Shown: positions 1 through 8,957, numbered from the stretch's first letter. The stretch is DNA of 64,000 nt from SKHV01 sp963678565 (GCA_963678565.1 OY782875.1:3903251-3967250); one strand, 5' to 3'. The notes: generated from the sequence alone by a model not told the origin. Translations and numbers: made by a program.

Positions 1-1072
1 CTGGAAGTTGATACAATACTACGGTATTATAATTCTCGATCGGCCCTTGAAACTCATCAATTTTTGCAATTGTAACTTGAAAATTTGCTTCGGATTGCAA
101 CAAACTTTTTTGAACACCAATATCGGGATGTGGTGCTTCGGTTAAAACAAGGACTTTGTATTTATCTTCGTGAACTCGAATATTAAATTGTTGAATATTA
201 TTCTCTTGATTCTGCTCTGCTTCATAAGGACTTAATACAACTTTATATGATTGAAGCCCCGCATCATTCGCCTCGATGCTAAAAGTTACGGTGGTATAGT
301 AAGTAGATTGCGGAATTCGAATTTCTTTCTCTTCCAACAATCGATTGCCATTATATACCGAAACCTTTGAACTTTGATTTGGAAAATCTGTAAAATTCAA
401 TTCGACTTCCAATTGAAAGCGATTTCCTAAAAACACTGAGCGATTATGATGTATATCGAGAATTGCTTGATCTGAAAAAATAGTAGTATCACCAACCCCC
501 AAGGTATAAATTGGGGCGGTAATTTTTTCAACAAACTGAATTGGACTCCTTCCAACATTATAAATACCGTCGCCAACTAAAAGTACTCCGCCGAGGTTCA
601 GCTTATAAAAGCGATCGGAAATATAATTGAGCAAAGTTGCGTAATCAGAAATATTTTCTGAAAAATTAATTGCGCCATTTTCGTTGATTTCACGCCCAAA
701 AGTTAATTGCTGAACATCGAATTTAGAGTCAGCCTTCGCCTTAATTTGATCCACCAGTGCCATGGTTGCATCAATTAACTCAGTATTGTTTTGTTTCATC
801 GATGATGAATTGTCAACGGCCACCAATAAAACAGGCTGTTCTTCGTATCGAATTACCTTTTCTAATATTATGGATAGCAAAAAAATTGCGATTCCAACAA
901 TTGAAACATAGCGAAGTAATCCCAGAATTTTACGCTGAGTAACAGTAAACTCTTCTTTGTCAATTTTAAAAAAGTAGCTTACAAAAACAACTCCACCGAC
1001 AAGAATAAAGATGACAAATAGCCACAAAACAGCAAATGATATGTTAGATTGGATCTCCAAGATTTTGATCAT
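1..1072 (-). CDS. VWA-domain membrane protein, C-terminus cut by window edge
   Basis: The reading frame is open from an ATG at 1072 down to base 1, so the C-terminus lies outside the window. The N-terminus has two membrane helices (around residues 13-33 and 50-68). A von Willebrand A-like segment follows, with the metal-site signature VDNSSSM near residue 84. After it come extended beta-rich stretches like those of Bacteroidota proteins with VWA, CARDB-like and glutamine amidotransferase-like folds. It resembles the BatA-type protein at 12566 in topology but is not a close copy. The family is membrane-anchored with a large soluble domain and its function is not established. The class is clear; the exact role is unknown. 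Confidence 0.75.
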   Translation of the reverse strand, partial: MIKILEIQSNISFAVLWLFVIFILVGGVVFVSYFFKIDKEEFTVTQRKILGLLRYVSIVGIAIFLLSIILEKVIRYEEQPVLLVAVDNSSSMKQNNTELIDATMALVDQIKAKADSKFDVQQLTFGREINENGAINFSENISDYATLLNYISDRFYKLNLGGVLLVGDGIYNVGRSPIQFVEKITAPIYTLGVGDTTIFSDQAILDIHHNRSVFLGNRFQLEVELNFTDFPNQSSKVSVYNGNRLLEEKEIRIPQSTYYTTVTFSIEANDAGLQSYKVVLSPYEAEQNQENNIQQFNIRVHEDKYKVLVLTEAPHPDIGVQKSLLQSEANFQVTIAKIDEFQGPIENYNTVVLYQLP

Positions 1073-1225
1073 TCTAAAGGGTTATTGACAAATCTATGAA
1101 AAAATACAGATCCAATTGTATTTTATTTAAGAATTGAACACGAGATATATACCATTCATCAAAAACTTAGAAGAAGAAAAATGATGGCAAGCTTCAAGTT
1201 ATTAATGGTTCTAACTCAAAATCAT

Positions 1226-1233
1226 TACTTTTG
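1226..1233 (+). promoter_or_regulatory. Putative -7 element (TACTTTTG) of the helicase gene
   Basis: TACTTTTG matches the Bacteroidota TAnnTTTG element and lies 15 bases before the chosen ATG at 1249. I see no good TTTG 19 bases upstream, so only half of the consensus is present. Its position argues against the alternative TTG start at 1231, which falls inside the element. Confidence 0.5.
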
Positions 1234-1248
1234 CACAAAATTATTTAT

Positions 1249-2577
1249 ATGGCAACATTCGACGATCTGAAATTGACTAAATCAGTTAAGAAGGGAATTG
1301 ATGAAATTGGTTTCAATAATCCTACTCCTATTCAGGAAAAAGCAATTCCTGTAATTAAGTCGGGGAGAGATTTACTAGGCATCGCACAAACCGGTACCGG
1401 GAAAACTGCAGCCTACATTTTACCTATAATGACAAAACTGATAAAAGCCGAGGGGGAAGATCCAAGAGCATTGATTCTGGTTCCTACGCGCGAATTATCT
1501 ATTCAGGTTGGCGAAGACTTAGAGGAAATTGGTCAACATACAAATATCCGACATGTGGCACTTTATGGAGGAATTGGCTGGACAAAACATGCAGAAATGC
1601 TAGAACAAGGTTGCGATATTCTGGTAGCAACCCCCGGACGACTACTTGATTTATTTCAGCATAATGTACTTAGCTTGAAAAAAGTTAAGACACTGGTTAT
1701 CGATGAGGCCGACAGAATGTTAGACATGGGTTTCATGCCTCAAATCAGAAGAATTTTAGACATTCTTCCGATGCGAAGACAAAATTTATTGTTTTCAGCA
1801 ACCTTTCCTCAAACACTTGAAAAACTTACAGATGAGTTTTTAGATACGCCAGTTCGAATTGAAATGGCTCCGTCGGCAACGCCGGTTGAATTGGTTGAGC
1901 AAAAAATTTATGAAGTTCCGAATTACAGAACCAAGCTGAATTTAATTTCAGATTTACTTATCGACGAAGAAACTTTCAAGAAGGTAATTATCTTTTGTAA
2001 AACCAAAGCAACTGCCGAAGCTGTTTTTAAGGTTGTAAAACGGAAATCGGAAGGAGAAAAACGCATTTTACATTCCAACAAGGGGCAAAATGCTCGAATC
2101 AATTCCATCACCTCCTTTAAAAACGATGAGGTGCGCATCCTAATTTCAACTGACGTTTCGGCTCGAGGAATCGATGCAAGCATGGTGTCACACGTAATCA
2201 ACTTCGATGTTCCGGTAAACTACGACGATTACATTCATCGAATTGGGCGAACTGCACGTGCAGGAAACAATGGAGTTGCAATTACCTTGCTTGACCCATC
2301 GGAAGAATGGCATTTCAAAAAAATTGAAGAGATGATGCGTTTGCAGGTTTCTAAAATTGATCTTCCAGATGATTTAGAAATTGTTGAATCGACCAAAAGC
2401 GAACGTCAGGAACAACTGCGAGAAATTGATCGACAGAGGAAACTAGATGATCCAAACTTTCAAGGGGCCTTTCATGAAAAGAAGAGAATTATTACCAAAG
2501 ATAATCGAGATTTTTCCGATAAATTTTCGCGTACTAAGCAGCGACAAAAAAGGAAAAAGAATCGTAGAAAGCGATAA
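1249..2577 (+). CDS. DEAD-box ATP-dependent RNA helicase
   Basis: An RNA helicase of the RhlE/CsdA type that unwinds structured RNA, for example during ribosome assembly or RNA decay. The protein is 442 residues. Visible motifs in order are the Q motif region (NPTPIQEKAIP), motif I AQTGTGKT, Ia PTREL, II DEADRMLDMGF, III SAT, and VI HRIGRTARAG. The C-terminal tail (last ~50 residues) is highly basic and ends in KKNRRKR, typical for RNA tethering. The ATG at 1249 is preferred over an upstream TTG that overlaps the promoter element. The gene stands alone and ends at a large perfect hairpin. The family call is secure; the subfamily is not. Confidence 0.93.
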   Translation: MATFDDLKLTKSVKKGIDEIGFNNPTPIQEKAIPVIKSGRDLLGIAQTGTGKTAAYILPIMTKLIKAEGEDPRALILVPTRELSIQVGEDLEEIGQHTNIRHVALYGGIGWTKHAEMLEQGCDILVATPGRLLDLFQHNVLSLKKVKTLVIDEADRMLDMGFMPQIRRILDILPMRRQNLLFSATFPQTLEKLTDEFLDTPVRIEMAPSATPVELVEQKIYEVPNYRTKLNLISDLLIDEETFKKVIIFCKTKATAEAVFKVVKRKSEGEKRILHSNKGQNARINSITSFKNDEVRILISTDVSARGIDASMVSHVINFDVPVNYDDYIHRIGRTARAGNNGVAITLLDPSEEWHFKKIEEMMRLQVSKIDLPDDLEIVESTKSERQEQLREIDRQRKLDDPNFQGAFHEKKRIITKDNRDFSDKFSRTKQRQKRKKNRRKR

Positions 2578-2581
2578 AACA

Positions 2582-2630
2582 ATTCGGCCTAAAAATTTAC
2601 TTGCATTAGAAGTAAATTTTTAGGCCGAAT
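2582..2630. terminator. Perfect 21-bp inverted repeat between convergent genes
   Basis: Arms at 2582-2602 and 2610-2630 are exact reverse complements with a 7-base loop. It lies 4 bases after the helicase stop and about 105 bases beyond the stop of the convergent lipoprotein gene. The T/A-rich lower stem could serve in either direction, but there is no clean T run outside the stem. It is most likely a bidirectional terminator; the length and perfection are unusual. Confidence 0.6.
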
Positions 2631-2735
2631 ACAGCGAAGTTGGATTTAAATCAGAATTCTGGTAAGATTCTTTCCGCACTCCGTTATTCTCTCAAAGTGT
2701 TTTTAAACTTAAAATAGAGAATCCTTTTCGTATTG

Positions 2736-3818
2736 TTATTGCAATAATGCTTCTAGTTTTGAATGTAATGCTTCTTCGCGTAAACCAGTGGCAATGATAG
2801 TTCCTTGCTGGTCGACTAAGAAATTGGCAGGAATTGAATTTACACCATATTCTTTCGCAGCTGCATTTTGCCACCCACTTAGATCTGAAACATGTTTCCA
2901 AGTTAATTCATCATCGTCAATAGCTTTTAACCAACGTTCTTTGTCTTGATCAAGCGAAACACCAAAAACTGTAAATCCTTTTGAATTGAATTTTTCAAAA
3001 GCTGCAACCACATTTGGATTTTCCTGACGACATGGGCCACACCAAGAAGCCCAAAAATCGACCAAAGTGTACTTGTTTTTTGAATAGATATCCGAAAACT
3101 GAATCATCTCTCCATCGGCATTCGCCTGCTCAAAATCAGGCGCTTTATTACCAATTGCAACGTTTTCTAAAACCGCCACGCGCTTTTTCAACCAATCATA
3201 AGTATCCATCGAAGCTAATTTGGGATCAATATTAGCAAGTTTATCTCCCAGCTCTTCAGCATTCATCCCATATTGAATTCGCGACAATAAAAATACTGCA
3301 ATTGGCGAACTTGGATGATCGCTTACATACTTTGCCTGATTATCAGAATGGATCTTATAGAGACTATCTACCTCGGCACTTGCAGCTTCCTTTTCGGCCT
3401 GAGTTTCTAGGCCTGGTATTGCATTGTATTTTGTAATCAATTTTGAATACAGCTTGTCTTGACTATCGTTAAATGCAATAAACTCATTTTGTACAGTCCC
3501 TCCTTTAATTTTCGCTTCACTTAATGCAGCAGAGTCTCCTAAAACTTTGTATTCATCATTTTCAAGAAATACTATTGCTCTTGATTTACCACCATCAGAC
3601 AAATAATAAATGTCGGTAAACGGAATTTGACCACTCATTTGAAACGCACCATTTATAACGGCTGCAGAATCAACTTTTACAAATTCTCCATCGAATCGTT
3701 TTTCAAGAAAAACTTGGTCGATCTCATCAGAAATATTACCACTAATTTGGTACGATTCTTCACTAGAACACGCCCATAGAAATAGGAGGGCAATTGATAA
3801 ATATTTAAAATTCTTCAT
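2736..3818 (-). CDS. TlpA-like lipoprotein thiol-disulfide oxidoreductase (DUF4369 + thioredoxin)
   Basis: A 360-residue envelope protein. The start at 3818 gives a clean lipoprotein signal (MKNFKYLSIALLFLWACSS); a longer frame from 3872 would bury it. The N-terminal ~110 residues look like DUF4369, with short beta strands. The C-terminal ~140 residues are a TlpA/AhpC-type thioredoxin fold with the active site WCGPC inside FWASWCGPCRQE. Such proteins are anchored in the envelope and reduce or exchange disulfides there, sometimes for cytochrome maturation. No partner genes sit nearby. The fold is certain; the substrate is unknown. Confidence 0.88.
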   Translation of the reverse strand: MKNFKYLSIALLFLWACSSEESYQISGNISDEIDQVFLEKRFDGEFVKVDSAAVINGAFQMSGQIPFTDIYYLSDGGKSRAIVFLENDEYKVLGDSAALSEAKIKGGTVQNEFIAFNDSQDKLYSKLITKYNAIPGLETQAEKEAASAEVDSLYKIHSDNQAKYVSDHPSSPIAVFLLSRIQYGMNAEELGDKLANIDPKLASMDTYDWLKKRVAVLENVAIGNKAPDFEQANADGEMIQFSDIYSKNKYTLVDFWASWCGPCRQENPNVVAAFEKFNSKGFTVFGVSLDQDKERWLKAIDDDELTWKHVSDLSGWQNAAAKEYGVNSIPANFLVDQQGTIIATGLREEALHSKLEALLQ

Positions 3819-3937
3819 TAATGTAATTGATTGGGTTTGTAATATTAGAATCAAACATACAAAAACAATCAAGAAGACGAAATGATTTATATAAATGCTG
3901 AATATTTATTTTAAAAAGATCTATAAAATAAATTCAA

Positions 3938-5872
3938 TTAATTACTTAACTCAATCTGAACGGCTTGAGCCATTACATTTAAGTATTCGTCGAAATATTC
4001 TTTAAATTTCAAGTAATACTCTTTTGGATAAATTGACTTTTTAAAAGAATAATTCATGCTTACACTAATTTGCTGTCCGGTTGTAACAACATTATAGGAT
4101 AAATCGAAAGCTTCGTTGCTGATCGTCTTATCATCAGGTAATGTAATTACTTTGGCATTTTCAGGAAGTTTAATAATACTTAAATAAGTAACAGTACGAG
4201 GATAGATAAAATCGATTGGGTAATCGCGTTCACGCTCTGTGAATGGATTCTCACTACTGAAAAATTTTAAAAAAGGATTTATAGATACATAATTTTCAAT
4301 CTTTTCTATTTTCTTCTCTCCTGTTTGTAGTATACTAAATGTATTTGCTTTTGAATTTTCAATCAAGTTACTTGAAGTTAAATTATCAAATAAATTGCTT
4401 GATATTCTTTCTTTATACCTTGATGAATCGGCTTCAAAAGATCGATAATCTTTAATTGCCTCATAGCCTTTTGACTTATAATTATACTTAACAATCATTG
4501 AATCGTTTGACAAATCTATTTCAAAATAATCAGATGTTGAAGTTGTTACAGGAGTATTTATTTTTACCCAATCAACCGTTTTTCTTCTAACCAATAGTCC
4601 TTTGTCATTTAAACATCGAGATGGAAGCTGGTCATAATTAGCATATGGCTCTGTTGCATCAGATAATATCTCTTCACCATTAACCATTGAAATAGCAACT
4701 GTATAATTGAAATAATGGGCAAAAGGATAATCTGAATAAATCTTTCCATGATCGCGGGTACTAATTAATAAAGGGTAAGATTCAATTCCAGCCTCCTGAA
4801 GTAAAGCAACTAACAATAAGTTTAAAGCGGTGCTATTTCCTGTTTTTAGCTTTTTTAACTCCTTTGCTGATCTATTTGAAAAATATCCATACTTATTATC
4901 CCAAACGAAATTCGTTTTAACGAAATTCACAGCATTCTCGATTGTTTTGCGTGGTTTGTCATCAATTATTTCATTTTCTTCAATAATACTTTTTGCAAGT
5001 TTTTTAACTGATTTCTGATACCTTCCAAAACGATTTTCCTTCAAAAGGTCAGTAATAAGTTTATCCCATGTTGACATAACCATTACTTCCCCACCAGAAG
5101 TAGGTCTATAGCTTGTCAACTGAAAATCAAGTGTGATCTTATAGTCTTCTTCGCATGTTATAAAACTGGCGTCTTTAAAAGCCTTCACATCGTAAAGTCC
5201 GAAATTAAAAATCATTTCCTTGAACTCTATTCCATACATATTTCGCGGGAGACCATCGCTAACATAACTATTTGCTATATCTAATTGATTGGTGCCCTTC
5301 AGAATATATGTGTATGTATAAAATGGAATCATAGCAGTCTTATACAAACTAAAAGCTACTGGTATTTCATGCTGAAAAGTCCAATCAGCTAAATTAAATA
5401 GAAATGGCGAATTGACTCTATAACCAACATCGATAACTGATCCGGCTTTTACTCCTGATATTTTCATTTTCTTAGCAATCCAATTTGAACTAAGTTGTTC
5501 TTGTAGTAGGTCTTTTTTGGTTGATTTTAGTTGTGTAATTTCACCATTCTCTTGATTATAAACGGTAACATTTAGTTGGTTAACTTCCTCCAATTCAAAA
5601 CCATTACTATACAATGGAATAAATATTTCAGCATAATCAATTCCATCCTCATTTAAAACTTTGATTCTAAATGATCGCCTAAATATTAACTCTAAACCAT
5701 CAACTCCTTCAACAAATTTAGATTCGCCCTTATCGTATACGTAAAATGCATCTGCATCTTTATCTTTAGAATAGCTATTCAATTTTAATAGCTCTGGTAT
5801 ATCTTTCTTATAAACTTGGGCAGAAATACAAAGAGACAATAATAGGAGTGCTAGCAATGTTCCAATTTTCAT
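3938..5872 (-). CDS. DUF3857/transglutaminase-like protein with degenerate catalytic site
   Basis: A 644-residue secreted protein with an N-terminal signal peptide ending near AQV. It has an N-terminal DUF3857 beta-rich region, a central transglutaminase-like fold, and a C-terminal DUF3858-like region. At the position where the fold normally has GDC or GNC, this protein reads TGNSTALN (Ser347). The usual histidine region reads FNYTVA, so both Cys and His of the triad are missing, while an SDAT motif remains. It is probably non-catalytic and binds peptide or glycan. It follows the related gene 5884-7737 by 11 bases, so the two are probably co-transcribed and may act together. Confidence 0.82.
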   Translation of the reverse strand: MKIGTLLALLLLSLCISAQVYKKDIPELLKLNSYSKDKDADAFYVYDKGESKFVEGVDGLELIFRRSFRIKVLNEDGIDYAEIFIPLYSNGFELEEVNQLNVTVYNQENGEITQLKSTKKDLLQEQLSSNWIAKKMKISGVKAGSVIDVGYRVNSPFLFNLADWTFQHEIPVAFSLYKTAMIPFYTYTYILKGTNQLDIANSYVSDGLPRNMYGIEFKEMIFNFGLYDVKAFKDASFITCEEDYKITLDFQLTSYRPTSGGEVMVMSTWDKLITDLLKENRFGRYQKSVKKLAKSIIEENEIIDDKPRKTIENAVNFVKTNFVWDNKYGYFSNRSAKELKKLKTGNSTALNLLLVALLQEAGIESYPLLISTRDHGKIYSDYPFAHYFNYTVAISMVNGEEILSDATEPYANYDQLPSRCLNDKGLLVRRKTVDWVKINTPVTTSTSDYFEIDLSNDSMIVKYNYKSKGYEAIKDYRSFEADSSRYKERISSNLFDNLTSSNLIENSKANTFSILQTGEKKIEKIENYVSINPFLKFFSSENPFTERERDYPIDFIYPRTVTYLSIIKLPENAKVITLPDDKTISNEAFDLSYNVVTTGQQISVSMNYSFKKSIYPKEYYLKFKEYFDEYLNVMAQAVQIELSN

Positions 5873-5883
5873 AATTACAAATT

Positions 5884-7737
5884 TTAGGGATATTTGATTT
5901 TTAGTTGAGTTAAACTTGAGTTGAAATGCTCATGAATACGTTCGGTAAACTCATAAAAGTCGTGATAATCACTTTTTGAAATCTTTTGAATTGGAAGCAG
6001 CATTTCACGAGTTACAATCATCGTTGAGTCATTCAAAATACGATGAATTTTGAAAGAACCATAACTCGAAATTTCACTTATTACACTATCGGACTTCAAT
6101 GTTAGGCCAGAAAACTCATTATGATAAACTAAGGTATCGCAATAATTATTTGCATAGAAAAATCGCACTGGTTTTTTCCTAACATTGGGTTTCTCAAACT
6201 TTGGCAAATGAATGTATGGATGATTTACTTTTAAATAATTGGCAATACTGTAATATGGATTCGGACAAGATGCACTATAGCTAAATTCAGTTTTAATCGA
6301 ATCTCTATTTTTAGAAGTATAATTATAATCGCTAAGTTGTACATTAGAAATTGGAATATAATTAGATAATTCCTCTATTAAGCCAGATTCACTTGAAGAA
6401 TTTAATTGATCAAACAATTGATCGGCTGTACTAATTCCTCTATTAACCCTACCTTTCAGCTTTACTTTCTCTTTCGAACTCAAATAAAAATCATATCGAT
6501 ATGAGTTCAGAACATCTTTAGTTGATAGTTTGGGAGTTTGAACTAATATACTTTTTGCGCCATCCACTAAAAGTCCCTTTCGATTTTGTGTAAAAGTTCC
6601 CAGTTCACCAAAAGGTAAATGATTGCTGGTACATTCAAGCCAAATTGTATCTTGAAGGTTTGGGACCATTAAAATTACATGATTAAATTGATTTGTGATT
6701 ATTTCAGGTTTCACATCAAAATAAGTATCCCCGCCTTTAATTAGGACGTAATTAGACTTAATGCCTTTGTATTGAAGCATCGCTTTCATGTAAGTTGTTA
6801 AGTCTTTACAATCTCCATAACGTGTTTCACAAACATATTCGATAGGATGAGGAAGCATTCCTCCATGCTCTATACTAATATTAACATAATGTGTTTCGTC
6901 TTGTAAATAATGATATAAAACTTTTGCAATTTCAAGTGGATCAGTCAGGTTATCCGTCAGTAAGTCAATTTTTCTCAATTCAGTTTCAGTGAGGTCTCCT
7001 AAATTATTTGTAAGTTTAGTATACCAGTCGCCTAACTTCTGCCAGCTTGCAGTCTCTCCTTCAATCACATATTGAAATACAGGACTGATAATATTTACTG
7101 TGGCTAGGTCGTCAGGAGCATCTGAATAATATTCTTTTTTACTGTCAGCAATATAAGTTGCATTCCATTCATGATACTCAACATCATTTATATTTGTCAA
7201 CTTGTAGCTACAATTCTCATTAAAAAACTTTACCTCTTCGTCTTTATTCACCTTATAATATAAACGCCCATCAACAGTTGAAATATTTTTATAATAAATA
7301 GGAGACCAGTGTTCAACACTTATATAACTTTCTGTTTCAGTTGTATACTCAAATTCAATCAAATAAGGATAAACATTGTGTCGAAGTACAAATCGTTTAA
7401 GCATTTGGTCTGAATGATATGTACCCCAGGATAAATCAGATACCGTTTCAATCTCTTTTTTCAAAAGTTTTCGGATTGTATTTCCAGAAGCGTCAACAAT
7501 TCGACCTTTCAAATTTTTAATTTTCAAAATTGGAGAAAAACTCAGTTCAACTTCTGTAAACTCGTCCCCAATTCTATTATTAATTAAAATCTGAATAAAA
7601 ACTCTATTTTCAATCAAATGTTTCTTTTTCTCTACCGTAGTATAATATTTTGTTACAACTGCATTCTGACTAAATACAGGAGCACAGAATACTATTAGAT
7701 TGAAACTAAATAGAACAAGAAAAAATAATCTTCGCAT
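5884..7737 (-). CDS. DUF3857 transglutaminase-like protein with intact Cys site
   Basis: A 617-residue protein with a hydrophobic export signal (residues 1-23, ending VFSQ). The architecture matches its downstream neighbour: DUF3857 region, transglutaminase core, C-terminal beta domain. Here the core keeps RYGDCKDLTTYMKA with Cys310, FNHVIL with His353, and IWLECT as the likely acidic position. A catalytic triad is therefore plausible. Family members are envelope proteins of unproven substrate. It is the first gene of a two-gene unit, with about 350 gene-free bases upstream. Confidence 0.83.
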   Translation of the reverse strand: MRRLFFLVLFSFNLIVFCAPVFSQNAVVTKYYTTVEKKKHLIENRVFIQILINNRIGDEFTEVELSFSPILKIKNLKGRIVDASGNTIRKLLKKEIETVSDLSWGTYHSDQMLKRFVLRHNVYPYLIEFEYTTETESYISVEHWSPIYYKNISTVDGRLYYKVNKDEEVKFFNENCSYKLTNINDVEYHEWNATYIADSKKEYYSDAPDDLATVNIISPVFQYVIEGETASWQKLGDWYTKLTNNLGDLTETELRKIDLLTDNLTDPLEIAKVLYHYLQDETHYVNISIEHGGMLPHPIEYVCETRYGDCKDLTTYMKAMLQYKGIKSNYVLIKGGDTYFDVKPEIITNQFNHVILMVPNLQDTIWLECTSNHLPFGELGTFTQNRKGLLVDGAKSILVQTPKLSTKDVLNSYRYDFYLSSKEKVKLKGRVNRGISTADQLFDQLNSSSESGLIEELSNYIPISNVQLSDYNYTSKNRDSIKTEFSYSASCPNPYYSIANYLKVNHPYIHLPKFEKPNVRKKPVRFFYANNYCDTLVYHNEFSGLTLKSDSVISEISSYGSFKIHRILNDSTMIVTREMLLPIQKISKSDYHDFYEFTERIHEHFNSSLTQLKIKYP

Positions 7738-8089
7738 ATATTTGTTTAAATATATTTATGTGTTTAAATATAAAGAAGCCGATGTTGCTACACAAACAGA
7801 CTTACATTAAAGATATTTAGATTCAATAAATATAGGCCTAAACTTATCCAGATTTAATCCAAATTAATTGAGTAACATTTCTCACTGGAATACTCCACAA
7901 TTTTTAAGTTGTTTGTACCACCTAATCAAACTAATTCAATTTTTCCGAAGTTAAGAGATTAAATATTCTAAACTTTGGATGTGCTAATCTAGCCACGATT
8001 AACATTCAAATATTTACATTGCAAATTGCAAAATTGAGAATACTTTTTGCATATTTTTGTTGAACAACTGAATATCAGATACAAACGAA
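7738..8089. other. Gene-free stretch upstream of the peptide-modification locus
   Basis: About 350 AT-rich bases between divergent transcription units. No convincing open reading frame. The right end holds a TTGCAA-A-TTGCAA box at 8019-8031 and a TATTTTTG -7 element at 8052-8059. The left end should hold the promoter of the DUF3857 pair, which I could not pin down. Confidence 0.6.
8019..8059 (+). promoter_or_regulatory. Putative promoter with repeated TTGCAA operator-like box
   Basis: TATTTTTG at 8052-8059 matches the -7 consensus and is 30 bases before the ATG at 8090. Upstream, TTGCAA (8019-8024), one A, and TTGCAA (8026-8031) form a short box. TTGCAA is its own reverse complement, so the box is both a direct and an inverted repeat. 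It lies over the expected -33 region, where a repressor or activator could act. Regulation by a bound factor is inference. Confidence 0.45.
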
Positions 8090-8731
8090 ATGAATACTGT
8101 AGAAATCAACAATCGCTATTCAATTTTAGCAGATGAAAAATGCTGTTTAAGTTGTGGAGGAGCTGCCGATAAAAGCAATGCAAAAAAAGGTGAAGTTTGC
8201 ATTGACTTGGGAAGTGGAAGAGGAACCGATGTACTTCGATTGGCCGAAGAAGTTGGAGAAAATGGGTTTGCCTACGGCATTGATGCTACCAAAAAAATGA
8301 TCGACAAAGCCAATCGCACCGCAGCTAAAATGGGTGTAAATAATGTAAAGTTTGTATTGTCTGATTTGGAAAATATTCCTTTAGAAGATGAAATTGCAAA
8401 TTTGATTATTTCCAATTGTACTTTAAATCATGTTTCCGATAAATTAAAAGTATGGAAAGAGATTTATCGTTTATTAAAAAATGGAGGCCGTTTCGTTATT
8501 AGTGATATATATTCAACCGAGGCAGTACCTGAAAAGTATGCTACCAATCCGGAAGCAATAGCGGAATGCTGGGCAGGTTCAATCCCACGTCAGGAATATA
8601 TGAATATCATGAAAAAAGTTGGTTTTAATTTTGTCGAAATTTTGGAAGAAAGTAAACCTTACGACAAAGGTGAAATTCAAGTTTGTAGCTGGACAATCAC
8701 CGCAACTAAAGACGAATTTAGCTGCGTTTAA
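8090..8731 (+). CDS. ArsM-like SAM-dependent methyltransferase
   Basis: A 213-residue class I SAM methyltransferase. The SAM-binding motif is IDLGSGRGTD (from residue 38), followed by YGIDAT. It resembles arsenite methyltransferases: a CCLSCGG cluster (Cys18, 19, 22) at the N-terminus, SNC (Cys110) after strand 4, and AEC (Cys160) where ArsM proteins carry their later As(III)-binding cysteine. It is shorter than usual ArsM (about 260-380 residues) and lacks their C-terminal extension. It is the first gene of the locus with a Cys peptide, a radical SAM enzyme and a thioredoxin reductase fusion, so the natural substrate may be a thiol or metal(loid) species or the peptide. Methyltransferase: sure; arsenic as substrate: open. 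Confidence 0.82.
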   Translation: MNTVEINNRYSILADEKCCLSCGGAADKSNAKKGEVCIDLGSGRGTDVLRLAEEVGENGFAYGIDATKKMIDKANRTAAKMGVNNVKFVLSDLENIPLEDEIANLIISNCTLNHVSDKLKVWKEIYRLLKNGGRFVISDIYSTEAVPEKYATNPEAIAECWAGSIPRQEYMNIMKKVGFNFVEILEESKPYDKGEIQVCSWTITATKDEFSCV

Positions 8732-8767
8732 TCTGAATTTTTTTAATAATCATAAAATGTTCTTATC

Positions 8768-8863
8768 ATGAAAAGCTTAGTAAACAAAAGCAAACAAGAG
8801 AACAAAGCTGTTGCACAGTGCTGTGCAAAACAGTCGAAAATTGTTGCCGGATGTCACGATTAA
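8768..8863 (+). CDS. Short Cys-containing peptide, candidate RiPP precursor
   Basis: A 31-residue peptide starting MKSLVNKSKQENK and ending with cysteines at 18, 19 and 29 (AQCCAKQ and AGCHD). The N-terminal half is polar and lysine-rich, like a leader; the C-terminal half holds all cysteines, like a modified core. The start at 8768 is set because the only nearby ATG upstream (8756) stops at once. It begins 36 bases after the methyltransferase gene and is followed immediately by a terminator hairpin and then a SPASM radical SAM gene, the classic order precursor then maturase. I recall automated annotation using the names CbpA/CbpB for a short peptide next to such an enzyme, but I cannot check whether this is that family. 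Confidence 0.68.
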   Translation: MKSLVNKSKQENKAVAQCCAKQSKIVAGCHD

Positions 8864-8866
8864 TTT

Positions 8867-8887
8867 AAAAGGCGTCCGGCCTTTTTT
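8867..8887 (+). terminator. Hairpin with T run just after the peptide gene
   Basis: AAAAGGC (8867-8873) pairs with GCCTTTT (8879-8885) around the loop GTCCG, followed by further T. It lies 3 bases after the peptide stop and about 100 bases before the radical SAM gene. Partial readthrough would give much more peptide mRNA than enzyme mRNA, as is common for precursor peptides. Confidence 0.7.
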
Positions 8888-8957
8888 ATTTTCAGAATCA
8901 GGGATTCAAGCTTTTTCTTATCAGACTTTTGTCACAGAACTTCGCTTTTCAACTTTC

